64,000 nt of DNA, taken from NCBI GenBank assembly GCA_965238045.1, contig CBDEGU010000010.1:124001-188000 (forward strand). Reading direction: 5' to 3'. The translations under genes and the position numbers were made by a program. Numbering within the stretch: the first letter of the stretch is position 1; the number at the start of each line of letters is the position of its first letter. Source of the stretch: CBDEGU01 sp965238045. Lineage in GTDB: Bacteria > Acidobacteriota > Terriglobia > Bryobacterales > UBA6623. Of this stretch, positions 8,084 through 17,201 are shown in pieces. The notes beneath the pieces were generated by a model. It saw only the letters and a list, made by a program, of their open reading frames with translations. It ran no database searches and was not told where the DNA came from.

Positions 8084-10342
8084 ATGAACGCCTCAAGCAT
8101 TCCCATCACCAAAGACTTAGTGTTTATCGGCGGCGGCCACAGTCATGTCACCGTACTGAAGCGCTTCGGGATGGATCCTGTTCCCGGTGTGCGGCTGACG
8201 CTGATTTGCCGTGACCTGCACACGCCCTATTCGGGCATGCTGCCGGGACTGATCGCCGGTCACTACGACTACGATGAGGTCCACATCGATCTCATGCCGC
8301 TGGCGCGCTTCGCCGGAATTCGGTTCGTGCACGACGAGGTGACGGGAATCGACCTTGCGCGCCGCCGTCTGCGGTTTCGCGGCCGCCCAGAGATTCCCTA
8401 CGATCTGCTCTCGATTAATACGGGTTCCACGCCCAGCCTGTCGGTGCCGGGCGCGGAAGGCCGGGTCGTGCCCGTCAAACCAATCAGCAACTTCTTGGAG
8501 CGCTGGGACCCCTTGGTCGCGAGGGTGCTCGCTCTCGACCGCGCGCCGCGCATTGGTGTCATCGGTACCGGCGCGGGTGGAGTGGAGGTGTGTCTCGCCG
8601 CGCAGTGGCGCTTGCGGCAACTGCTCTTCGACAAGAGGACTAGGGTTGGGGACAAGGGGAAAGCGGTTGGGGATCCAGAATTTCATCTCTTCGGCACCGG
8701 AGCAACCGTTCTGGAGACGCACAACCGTTTCGTGCAGCGAAAGTTCGGCCGCATTCTTGCCGAACGTGGCGTTCGCGTCCACACTGCGTGCCGGGTCACC
8801 GAAGTCACCGATGAGGGAGTGCGGCTCGACAACGGCGAGACCGAGCCACTCGACGAGATCCTCTGGGTCACCCAGGCCTCGGCGCCGTCCTGGCCGGGCA
8901 GAGACGGGCTAGAGGTGGATGACAACGGCTTCATCAAAGTGCGAGATACGCTGCGGGCGCTGTCGCATCCAGAAATTTTCGCCGCCGGAGACGTGGCCGC
9001 GGTCGTTGACCATCCCCGCGAGAAAGCCGGTGTCTTCGCGGTTCGCCAAGGTGCGCCGCTGGAGGAAAACCTGCGGCGCTCTTTGCTGGGTGAGCCGCTG
9101 CGGCCGTTCCATCCTCAAACCAAGTTCCTCAGTTTGATCAGCACGGGTGATAAGTACGCCGTCGCGTCGCGATCGTTCTGGGCGCTCGAAGGCGCCTGGG
9201 CCTGGAAGTGGAAGGACTGGATCGACCGGCGGTTCATGGATAAGTACAGCAATCTTCCTGAAATGGCAAGCGATGTTGTTTCGCCCGATGGCGAAGCCGC
9301 GGCCGCTCCCGCGATGCCTTGCGCCGGGTGCGGCTCGAAGATCGGGGCCGCCGTCCTGCGCGGAGCGCTGGCGCGGCTTCCGGCCGACAACCACCCGGAT
9401 GTGATTACCGGCCTCTCGCGGCCCGACGACGCCGCGGTCGTGCGGATTCCCGCCGGGAAAGCAGCCGTGCATTCGGTGGATTACTTCCGCGCCATCATCG
9501 ACGACCCGTTCGTTTTCGGACAGATCACGGCGAACCACTGCCTAGGCGATCTCTACGCGATGGGCGCTCAGCCTCAGACGGCGATGGCGATCGCCACGCT
9601 TCCTCCCGCGACCGATGAGAAGACCGAGGAGTTGCTCGCGCAATTGCTGCTGGGCGCCCACCGGGTGCTCCACGACGCCGGCGCGGCACTCGTCGGAGGA
9701 CATAGCGCCGTTGGCGATGAGCTTGCGATGGGCTTGGCGGTTACCGGCCTGGTGGATGGGCAGAAGATCCTTCGCAAACGGGGCCTCGGCGCCGGAGACC
9801 AGCTCATCTTAACGAAGCCGCTGGGTACCGGGACGCTCTTCGCCGCCGAGATGCGCCGCAAGGCGAAGGGCCGCTGGATTCAGGGGGCCATCGATTCGAT
9901 GGTCGAGCCCAATGGCCGGGCCGCGGAAATCCTGCTCCAGCATGGCGCGACGGCTTGCACCGATGTGACCGGTTTCGGGCTGGCCGGGCACCTCGCTGAA
10001 ATGACTTCGGCTTCCGGCGTGGAAGTCGAAGTGTTCTTGTCAGCGCTGCCGATACTCGACGGCGCTGTTGAGACAACCGGAGCGAGGATGTTGAGTTCTC
10101 TGCATCCTGAAAATCTGCGGCTGGGAGCCGCCGTGGGCAACCTAGATGAGCATCGTTCGGCGCCTGCATTCCCCCTCGCTTTCGACCCCCAGACTTCAGG
10201 TGGTCTGCTGGCGGGCATACCGGCCGAGCGGGCCGACGCCTGCCTCGCGAGGCTTCACGAGGCTGGCAGCCGCCGGGCGGCAATCATCGGCCGGGTTCGG
10301 GAACCGAAACAAGACTCCGCGCGGATTGTGTTCCGGCGCTGA
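8084..10342 (+). CDS. selD: NAD(P)/FAD oxidoreductase-selenide, water dikinase (SelD) fusion
   Basis: A 752-residue two-domain protein. Residues 1 to about 390 form a pyridine-nucleotide/FAD oxidoreductase of the Ndh/SQR type (FIGGGHSHVTVLKRF dinucleotide fold at the start; GVIGTGAGGVEV second nucleotide site; FAAGDVA near residue 305). From about 410 it is SelD, which makes selenophosphate from selenide and ATP. The catalytic loop CAGCGSKIG has Cys416 and Lys419, matching E. coli Cys17 and Lys20, with Cys rather than Sec at the active site. The oxidoreductase half presumably supplies or senses reduced selenium. The fusion is known from other organisms. Divergent from selB. Confidence 0.93.
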   Translation: MNASSIPITKDLVFIGGGHSHVTVLKRFGMDPVPGVRLTLICRDLHTPYSGMLPGLIAGHYDYDEVHIDLMPLARFAGIRFVHDEVTGIDLARRRLRFRGRPEIPYDLLSINTGSTPSLSVPGAEGRVVPVKPISNFLERWDPLVARVLALDRAPRIGVIGTGAGGVEVCLAAQWRLRQLLFDKRTRVGDKGKAVGDPEFHLFGTGATVLETHNRFVQRKFGRILAERGVRVHTACRVTEVTDEGVRLDNGETEPLDEILWVTQASAPSWPGRDGLEVDDNGFIKVRDTLRALSHPEIFAAGDVAAVVDHPREKAGVFAVRQGAPLEENLRRSLLGEPLRPFHPQTKFLSLISTGDKYAVASRSFWALEGAWAWKWKDWIDRRFMDKYSNLPEMASDVVSPDGEAAAAPAMPCAGCGSKIGAAVLRGALARLPADNHPDVITGLSRPDDAAVVRIPAGKAAVHSVDYFRAIIDDPFVFGQITANHCLGDLYAMGAQPQTAMAIATLPPATDEKTEELLAQLLLGAHRVLHDAGAALVGGHSAVGDELAMGLAVTGLVDGQKILRKRGLGAGDQLILTKPLGTGTLFAAEMRRKAKGRWIQGAIDSMVEPNGRAAEILLQHGATACTDVTGFGLAGHLAEMTSASGVEVEVFLSALPILDGAVETTGARMLSSLHPENLRLGAAVGNLDEHRSAPAFPLAFDPQTSGGLLAGIPAERADACLARLHEAGSRRAAIIGRVREPKQDSARIVFRR

Positions 10343-10348
10343 ATTCCT

Positions 10349-10411
10349 TTACGCCAGCAACTCCCGAACGACCTTCGCGTCGCCGGTCGGTCCGATCAGG
10401 CGCTGGTCGAG
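10349..10411 (-). pseudogene. Severed 3' end of the DUF1501 gene
   Basis: Read on the minus strand, this segment encodes LDQRLIGPTGDAKVVRELLA followed by TAA. It is in the same frame as the DUF1501 gene on the other side of the IS256 element, and both contain the 9-bp duplicated target CTCGACCAG (Leu-Asp-Gln). The peptide matches the usual DUF1501 C terminus, e.g. the LKERLTDQFPARVVSEILL end of the intact paralogue at 36923. It is therefore the original last 20 codons, left behind by the insertion. Confidence 0.9.
10403..10411. repeat. Target-site duplication of IS256 element, left copy
   Basis: CTGGTCGAG here is repeated exactly at 11860-11868, directly abutting the two ends of the element. 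In the DUF1501 reading frame it encodes Leu-Asp-Gln on both sides. Confidence 0.93.
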
Positions 10412-11859
10412 GAGATTGTCCCGAATCTAGTTGAAGGTGGAAGGGCGGCGGTTCTCAAGCCCGGTTCTCTGAGAGAATCGAGCAAACCTTTCACCACAAA
10501 GGAGAACCGCCGTGAAGAAACGATATCACATTCTGGATTCCGCGAAGCAACAGCCAGTCAGCCCCAACGACCTCACCCGCCTGCTCAGCCAAAACTCCCA
10601 ACTCATGCTGCCCTTGGTTGAACTGGTCGAGCAGTGCCGCGGAGCCGTCGACGAGGTTATCGACGTCACCGGCCGCGCCGCCATTCAAGCCGTGCTGGAA
10701 CTGTCGGCGCAGCAAGTTACCGGTGGAAAACTTTCCCAGCCCGGCAAGAAGCGCCGCGGCGATGTGGTCCGCTGGGGCCGCCAGCCCGGTCGCGTCAAGC
10801 TCAGCAACCGCAAACTGCGCGTCAGCAAACCCAGACTGCGCAAACGCTCCGGCGGCGAGGTCAAAGTGCCCGCTTACGAAGCGATGCAGGACGACGAACG
10901 CCTCGGCGCGCGCATGCTCGACATTCTGATGAAGGGCGTCTCGACGCGCAACTATGCCGGGGTGATTGGCGCAATGGCCGGCACGGCCGGGGTGTCGAAA
11001 TCCGCCGTCAGCCGGGAGGCAGTCGAGGCCGCCGAAAAGAGCATCGACGAAGTGCTCACGCGGCGCCTGGATGAGTTGGATCTGCTGGTGATCTACGTGG
11101 ACGGTTTGATCTTCGCAGATCATGTAGTGCTTGCAGCGGTGGGCGTAGACCGTCAGGGCAACAAACATGTGCTGGGATTGCAGCACGCCGCCACTGAGAG
11201 CACAGCCGCCGCCGAAGACTTGCTGAGGGGCATGGTCGAGCGGGGAGTATCGACGGAGAAAAACAGGCTCTTCGTGCTCGATGGATCGAAGGCCCTGCGG
11301 GCGGCGGTGCGGCGGGTCTTCGGCAAAGTTCCGGTGCAGCGCTGCCGTGCTCACAAGCTGCGCAATGTCGTCGAGCGGCTGCCTAAGGCCGAGCGCGATC
11401 AGGCCAAAGCGGCGATCCGGGCCGCCTGGCGGCTGGGAGCCCAAGATGGACAAGCGCGGCTGGAGAAGCTAGCCCAGTGGTACGAGGGTGACTGGCCCGA
11501 GGCGGCGGTGAGTTTGCGCGAAGGCATGGAGGAGTGTTTCACCATCAACCGCCTGGGTGCGCCGCCGTCGCTGCATCGCTGCCTGGCGACGACGAACATC
11601 GTCGAGTCTCCTAACGCCGGGGTGCGGCGAAGAACGCGGCGAGTGACCCGCTGGAAGGACGCGGCCATGGTGTGTCGCTGGGCCACGGCTGCATTCCTCG
11701 ATACCGAGAAAAGCTTCCGCAAGATCATGGGTTACAAGGATCTGTGGATGCTCGACGCCATCCTCAATCCGGCCAAGGCCACAGCAGCAAAGGCTGCCTA
11801 GTACAATGCTCTTTTACGCCGCCGCCCTACAAACCCTCAACTACGATTGGGACACTCTC
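10412..11859 (+). mobile_element. IS256-family insertion sequence, complete, 1448 bp
   Basis: The element is bounded by a 9-bp direct duplication CTGGTCGAG at 10403-10411 and 11860-11868. Terminal inverted repeats of about 40 bp lie at 10412-10451 and 11819-11859: both start GAGA(T/G)TGTCCC and share TAGTTGA(A/G)GGT and AGGGCGGCGG. One intact transposase gene fills the element. Size, duplication length and transposase type agree with the IS256 family. It inserted into the 3' end of a DUF1501 gene. Confidence 0.93.
10512..11801 (+). CDS. IS256-family (mutator-type) transposase
   Basis: A 429-residue DDE transposase starting at GTG 10512, with AAAGGAG eight bases upstream. The catalytic triad is visible as the first Asp in IYVDGLIF, the second in FVLDGSKAL and the Glu in TTNIVESPNAGVRRR; the CRAHKLRNVVERLP stretch between them is typical of the family. 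The reading frame is intact, so the element may still be able to move. It occupies nearly the whole 1448-bp element. The long open frame on its opposite strand is a shadow. Confidence 0.95.
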   Translation: MKKRYHILDSAKQQPVSPNDLTRLLSQNSQLMLPLVELVEQCRGAVDEVIDVTGRAAIQAVLELSAQQVTGGKLSQPGKKRRGDVVRWGRQPGRVKLSNRKLRVSKPRLRKRSGGEVKVPAYEAMQDDERLGARMLDILMKGVSTRNYAGVIGAMAGTAGVSKSAVSREAVEAAEKSIDEVLTRRLDELDLLVIYVDGLIFADHVVLAAVGVDRQGNKHVLGLQHAATESTAAAEDLLRGMVERGVSTEKNRLFVLDGSKALRAAVRRVFGKVPVQRCRAHKLRNVVERLPKAERDQAKAAIRAAWRLGAQDGQARLEKLAQWYEGDWPEAAVSLREGMEECFTINRLGAPPSLHRCLATTNIVESPNAGVRRRTRRVTRWKDAAMVCRWATAAFLDTEKSFRKIMGYKDLWMLDAILNPAKATAAKAA

Positions 11860-13287
11860 CTGGTCGAGCCCCTGGAACGGATAGCTGAACTTGTAGGGAT
11901 CCAGACCCAGCAGGGTGAGCATAGTCGCTTGCAAGTCGTGAGGCGTCACCTTGTTCTCGGCGGCGTAATAGCCGATGTCGTCGGTGGAGCCGTAATTCAT
12001 GCCCGGCTTGATGCCGCCCCCGGCCGCCCACATCGTGTAGCCGTAAGGATGATGATCGCGGCCAACGTAGGAGCCGTACTTGCCGCCGCGATTCTCGCGC
12101 ATCGGCGTTCGTCCGAACTCCCCTCCCCAAACGATGAGCGTCTCGTCGAGCAGCCCCCGCTCTTTGAGATCCTGGATCAGGGCTGTGACAGCCTGATCGA
12201 CAGGGCGCGTCTTTTCCGGCAAGTCGTAGCGGATGTCGGTCCTCTCGTTTGTGCCGTGATGGTCCCAGCCCCAATGGAAGAGCTGCACGAAGCGCACACC
12301 GCTTTCGACCAGACGGCGAGCCAGCAGGCAGTTATTCCCAAACGAAATCTTGCCCGGATCGGTGCCATAGAGCGTGTGCATCGAATCCGGTTCCTTCGAG
12401 ATATCCATCACCTCCGGGACGGCCACCTGCATACGATAGGCGAGTTCATACTGGCCGATGCGGGCGAGCGTTTCGGGATCGCCGCTCCGCTCCTGCCGCA
12501 TCAGATTCAGATCACGAATCGCGTCGAGGGTTGTCCGGCGCATGCCGCGGTCGATGCCCGCCGGATTGTTCACATACAGTACGGGCTCACCCTGAGTGCG
12601 GCACTCGACGCCCTGATAGACCGACGGCAGGAATCCGCTGCCCCAGACGCTCTTGCCCGCGCTGGGAGTTTTTCCGCCGCTGACCAGGACGATGTATCCG
12701 GGCAAATTCTGATTCTCGGTGCCGAGCCCGTAGGTCGCCCAGGCGCCGGTGGAAGCAAAACCGAGCCGCTGGCTGCCGGTATGCAGCAGCAACTGCGCGG
12801 GGGCGTGATTGAACTGATCGGTCACCATCGAGCGGATCACGGCCAGTTCGTCGGCGACCGTTGCGAGCTTTGGCAGCAGTTCACTCATCCACGTGCCGGC
12901 CTGGCCCCGCCGCTTGAACTGGTAGGGTGTGCCGAGGAGTTGCGGCACGCCCTTGATGAAGGCGAATCGCTTGCCTTCGAGCAGGTGTTGCGGGCACTCC
13001 TTGCCGTCGTACTTTTGCAGTTCCGGTTTGTAGTCGAACAGTTCGAGCTGCGAAGGCCCGCCGGCCATGTGGAGATAGATCACCGACTTGGCCTTGGCCG
13101 CGAAGTGAGGGTCCTTCGGGGCCATCGGGTTCGCTGTCGCGTCCGTCGTCGTGGCGGCCAGACCCTGCCCTCCGCCAAGCGTCGCCAGCGCCACCGATCC
13201 TAGTCCAAACGAACCGAGTCCAAACGAGCCGGCACCAAGAAAGTGACGGCGCGTTAGCGCGTATTGGCGTTCCAAGCGCGGGTCCAT
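11827..13287 (-). pseudogene. DUF1501 Tat-exported protein, C terminus replaced by IS sequence
   Basis: A sulfatase-like-fold DUF1501 protein of 486 readable residues. The twin-arginine leader LTRRHFLGAGSFGLG is near residue 12; SKSVIYLHMAGGPSQLELFD, LIVWGGEFGRTP and GGKYGSYVGRDHHPYG are family signatures. The normal gene should end with LDQRLIGPTGDAKVVRELLA, but the IS256 insertion at 11860 makes translation run into the element's inverted repeat and stop at TAG 11827-11829, swapping about 17 residues for ESVPIVVEGL. The bulk of the protein is intact and may still fold. It follows the DUF1549/DUF1553 gene by 4 bp; the two families nearly always occur together, with unknown exact function. 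Confidence 0.88.
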
Positions 13288-13291
13288 CGGC

Positions 13292-16066
13292 TTACCTCTT
13301 GGTTAGCAATTCGTCGAGATTCAATAGAACGTGCGAGACGATCACCCAGGCGGCACGCTCGGCGTCGTCGGGCCGCCGGGGCTCGAAGTCCGGCGGCCGC
13401 GAAGCCTCCAGACCGGCATCAATATACTGCGCTCCGTCGCCATCCCGGCTGCGTCTCATGGCGATCGCAAGAACGTTGCGGCCCACGCGAATCGTCTTCC
13501 GCGCCGCCGAATATATTCCCATATGCTTTGTCCCGGCGCTGCTTTCCAGAGACTCCGCCGCCAGCACGCCGTTTACGTAGACAGCGAACGCGCCCCGGAA
13601 ATTCACGATGGCCCGAAAGTCCTCCATGGCCTCCACCGGCACTTCAAACGCGCGGCGCAGCCAGAGCCTCTCGCTGTCCCACGGGGTGTTGATCTTGAGC
13701 CCATCGTCGTCATCGTCGTCTTTCTCTTTCTTTCTCTTATCCTTGCCGAACATGGCCGGGCCCTGTTTCCAGGTGCTGTCGTTGAATTCCAGGACGGCCC
13801 AGTCCGCGGGCGGTTCGCTCGTCCGGTAGCGCCAGACCACCGGTGTATCTGGAGGTGTATCTGGGGCCGCACCTTCGGCTGTATCTTCTGTATCTTCCGC
13901 CCTGGCGATGAGTGTCTCTACACGGTCGCCGCGGTAAATGACCCGATCGGCGTGCAGCAGGTCTCGCGCGGCTTGCTGGTCGCGCCCGAGATCACGCGCC
14001 GCTTTCTGATGAAGTTTCCCGAGCCGCGCAAGTTCTTCTTCCCGCGGCCCCCGGCTCAGAGCGAGACGGAACGCGTAGTTGAGCCGCTCGCCGAATGTTG
14101 CGCCGCCGTCTCGGAGCACGCGCCGAGCCATGTGCTGCGCGGCTTCGAGCGCCACCGGATCGTTGAGCGTGACCAAGGCCTGCAGCGGCGTGTTCGTGCG
14201 AATGCGCCGCGGCGTGCATAACTCGCCGGTCGGCGCGTCGAACGTCGTCGCCGCCGGATAGGGCGAAGTGCGCCGCCACAACGTATACAGCGCCCGCCGG
14301 TAGCGGTCCTCGCCGTCACTGGTCTGCCAGCGGTCGCCATTATAGACGACCTGCCAGACACCGTCGGGCTGTAGCGGCATTACCGGCGGGCCGTACATTT
14401 TCGTGCTGAGCAGCCCGCTGACGGCGAGCATCTGATCGCGGATCATCTCCGCATCGAGCCGCACGCGCGGCCCGCGCGCCAGCAGACGGTTGTAGGGGTC
14501 GCGTCCGGCCAACTCCGCCGTGGCGTCGGACGACTGCCGGTAGGTCGCCGAGATAACGATCGTCTTCTGAATCGCCTTCATGTCCCAATCGAGCCGCATG
14601 AATTCCGTCGCCAGCCAGTCGAGCAGTTTCGGATGACTCGGCCTCAGTCCTTACGTCCCAAAATCCTCTTCGCTTTCGACCAGTCCCGCTCCGAACAGCC
14701 GCGCCCAGAAACGATTCACCGTGACGCGCGCGGTGAGAGGATTAGCTTTGTCAGTGAGCCACTTCGCCAATCCCAGCCGGTTGAGCGGAGCATCCGGGGA
14801 TGGAGGGTGAAACACCGCCGGCGTGGCGGCTTCCACGCGCTCGCCCTTGTCCAGGAAATTTCCGCGGAGCAGGATGCGGGTCTCGCGCCGCTTATCGGAC
14901 GCCAGCTCGCGCATGATCAGAGTCTTTGTGTCATCGCCGAGATCGAGCAGCGGCTCTTCCTCGACTTTGTCGGAATCCTCGGTTTGGTTGAAAAAAGCAT
15001 AAAGCTGATAGAACTCTTTGTGCGAGATCGGATCGTACTTGTGGCTGTGGCATTGCGCGCAACCCCAGCTCATGCCCATCCAAATTTGCCCCGTAGTGGC
15101 CACCCGGTCTTTGACGGCGAGATCGCGAAACTCCTCGTTGTCGGTTTCACCCTCGTCGTTGCTCATCGTGTTGCGATGGAAGCCCGTGGCGATGAGCTGA
15201 TCACGCGTCGGCACCGGCAGCAGATCTCCCGCCAGTTGAATGACCGTGAAGCGGTCGAAGGGCATATTCTCGTTCAGCGCCCGGATGACCCAATCCCGGT
15301 AGGGCCAGATGGTTCGCAACCGGTCGGCTTCGTAGCCTTTCGAGTCGGCGTAGCGCGCCATGTCCAGCCAGACGCGCGCCCAGCGCTCTCCGTAATGCGG
15401 CGAGTTGAATACTTCGTTGACGACCCGCTCGTAGGCGCCGGGCTCGGTGTCGTTCACAAACGCCTCTACCTGTTCGATGGAAGGAGGCAGCCCAATCAGA
15501 TCGAGATAGACGCGCCGAATGAGCACTGCCCGGCTGGCTTCCGGCGATGGAGAGAGCCCCTCGCCGTCGAGCCTCGCCAGCACGAACGAGTCCATCTCAT
15601 TCTTCGGCCACTCAGCATCCCTTACCTGCGCCGCCGGAAAACGAACCGGGGGCTCGAACGCCCAGTGGCGGTCATAGGTCGCGCCCTGGTCGATCCACCG
15701 CCGGATGAGTTCGACCTGCCCGGAAGATAGCAGCTCGCCCGCGCCCTTGGGCGGCATCGGCAGGTCCGCGCTAGAGATGCGAACGACCACACGGCTCTTC
15801 GCGCTGTCGCCGGGAACAATGCCAGCGTGCCCGCCGTCTTCGCCGGTGGCGCCCGCGCGGGTATCGAGCCGCAGCTTCGCCTGCCGCGAGCTCTCGTCCG
15901 GTCCGTGGCAGGAGAGACAGTTCTTGGCTAAAATCGGCCGGATGTCGCGTTGGAAGCTGACTCTAGCGTCCGCCGGTTCGGCGAGCGCCACGCCGGCAAG
16001 CGAGGCTGCCGCCAGGACGCAAATCGCCGTCGAAATCCTCGTCCGGCGAATCATATCCAAGCCCAT
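13292..16066 (-). pseudogene. PSCyt1/DUF1549/DUF1553 (PSD1) protein interrupted by TAA
   Basis: One gene split by an in-frame ochre codon at 14651-14653. The first part (start ATG 16066; an upstream ATG at 16096 is possible) has a leader, a cytochrome-like CLSCHGP motif, then DUF1549 (WAFEPPVRFPA, RVYLDLIGLPP, GCAQCHSHKYDPI). Translation through the stop gives FGT-stop-GLRPSHPKLLDWLATEF, exactly the expected linker into DUF1553, so the lesion looks like CAA to TAA. The DUF1553 part (SATYRQSSD, NTPLQALVTLNDP) contains an inserted galactose-binding-like jelly roll of about 130 residues behind a Lys/Asp-rich linker. Such proteins are thought to be secreted multi-domain heme proteins of glycan metabolism. 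Compare the intact homologue at 38428. Confidence 0.87.
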
Positions 16067-16271
16067 GCCAGAACCTTCACCTTGCCGGCGGAACACATCG
16101 CCCGTAGTCCCCCCGGGCCCAAATCAGCGAATCGGCGGCTACTCGCCATGCCGTTCGGCGAACATCTGCTGTGTCTATTGTTGCACGCCGCGAACGCCCT
16201 GGAACGCGCCTTGGGCCGGGATGAAATCGGGGAAGCCCCTCTCCCTGTGCGTGCTCACCGTGTTGTTCCCC

Positions 16272-17195
16272 CTAGCCTTGCCGGGAATCCTTTTCGGCCA
16301 TGAATCGGTCGATCGTCTCGCGAAACAAAGCTAGGTGGGTCGGCGTGCTGCCGCAGCAGGCTCCGACAATATTTACCCCCGTCTCGAGCAACTGGGGCAG
16401 CTCGGCTACCATTTCTTGCGGCGTCTGTTTGTAGACGACCTTCATGTTTTCAAGCACCGGCTGGCCGGCGTTGGGCTGGGCCATGGTCGGCAGGTCGCTG
16501 ACCACCTGGTAGCGCCGCACGGCCCGGGCCGCCCACTCGACGCCGATGCCCGTGCCGCAATTCAGCGCAAGAACATCGACTCCAGCGTCGCGCATGAACG
16601 CGGCGGCCTGCTCGGGGTCGATCCCCATCATGGTGCGAATCTCTGAACCATCGCGCGTTACGTCGAAGGCCATCGACCCGATCACGCACGGCGCGCCGGC
16701 CTTCTTGGCCGCCTCAATTCCAATGGCGAGTTCCTCGAGCGCCGTCTGCGTTTCGATGATCAATGCATCGACGCCGGCCGAGACCAGGGCTTCGGCCTGT
16801 TCCGCGAACGCCTCGCGCACTTGCTGCTGGGTGACTTCCCCGTAAGGCTCCATCAAGCCGCCGAAAGGGCCAATATCACCGATCACGAAGCCCGCGTCTT
16901 CCCCGAAAGCTTCGCGCGCCACCTCGACCCCCGCGCGGTTGATCGCCGCGACGTCTCGCTCTCTGCCGTGGCGCTCGAGCATGATCCGGCAGCCTCCAAA
17001 GGTATTGGTCGTCAGGCAATCCGAGCCTGCCTCGACGTAGGCTTTCTGAATCGCCAGCAGCCGGTCGGGATGCTCGACATTCCAGGCCTCGCCGCAACCG
17101 CCCGCTTCGAGGCCCGCACACTGTAGTTGGGTGCCCATGGCGCCATCGCCAAGCAGCACGCGCCGGCCGAAGGCCTGCATGAAAGTTTCACTCAT
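16272..17195 (-). CDS. Homocysteine S-methyltransferase (MetH N-terminal/BHMT type)
   Basis: A 307-residue TIM-barrel enzyme carrying only the homocysteine-binding module of cobalamin-dependent methionine synthase. The start LLGDGAMGTQLQ and TNTFGGCRIML are typical. The zinc ligands are visible as the Cys in ALNCGTGIG and the Cys pair in VGACCGSTPTHL. It would accept a methyl group from methylcobalamin on the separate corrinoid protein two genes upstream and make methionine. It is last in a six-gene operon and begins 6 bp after the activator gene. The pterin and activation domains of MetH are absent here; the RACo-like protein could replace the activation domain. Confidence 0.9.
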   Translation of the reverse strand: MSETFMQAFGRRVLLGDGAMGTQLQCAGLEAGGCGEAWNVEHPDRLLAIQKAYVEAGSDCLTTNTFGGCRIMLERHGRERDVAAINRAGVEVAREAFGEDAGFVIGDIGPFGGLMEPYGEVTQQQVREAFAEQAEALVSAGVDALIIETQTALEELAIGIEAAKKAGAPCVIGSMAFDVTRDGSEIRTMMGIDPEQAAAFMRDAGVDVLALNCGTGIGVEWAARAVRRYQVVSDLPTMAQPNAGQPVLENMKVVYKQTPQEMVAELPQLLETGVNIVGACCGSTPTHLALFRETIDRFMAEKDSRQG

Positions 17196-17201
17196 GGTTG
17201 T

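Noticed and set aside
5979..10511. Search for a selC (tRNA-Sec) gene next to selAB/selD
   Set aside because: No segment near the cluster shows a long acceptor/extra arm with a GGTTCGA-type T loop; gaps are short and gene-free.
10491..11453. 320-aa open frame opposite the IS256 transposase
   Set aside because: Exact antisense of a well-conserved transposase; high GC keeps the opposite strand open. No family features.
11863..13203. Long plus-strand frame (to 13203) over the DUF1501 gene
   Set aside because: Antisense shadow; begins in the IS256 right end and lacks any motif.
14633..15730. 365-aa plus-strand frame opposite the DUF1549 gene
   Set aside because: Antisense shadow with His/Arg-rich composition and no motif; the minus strand carries clear cytochrome and DUF1549 motifs.
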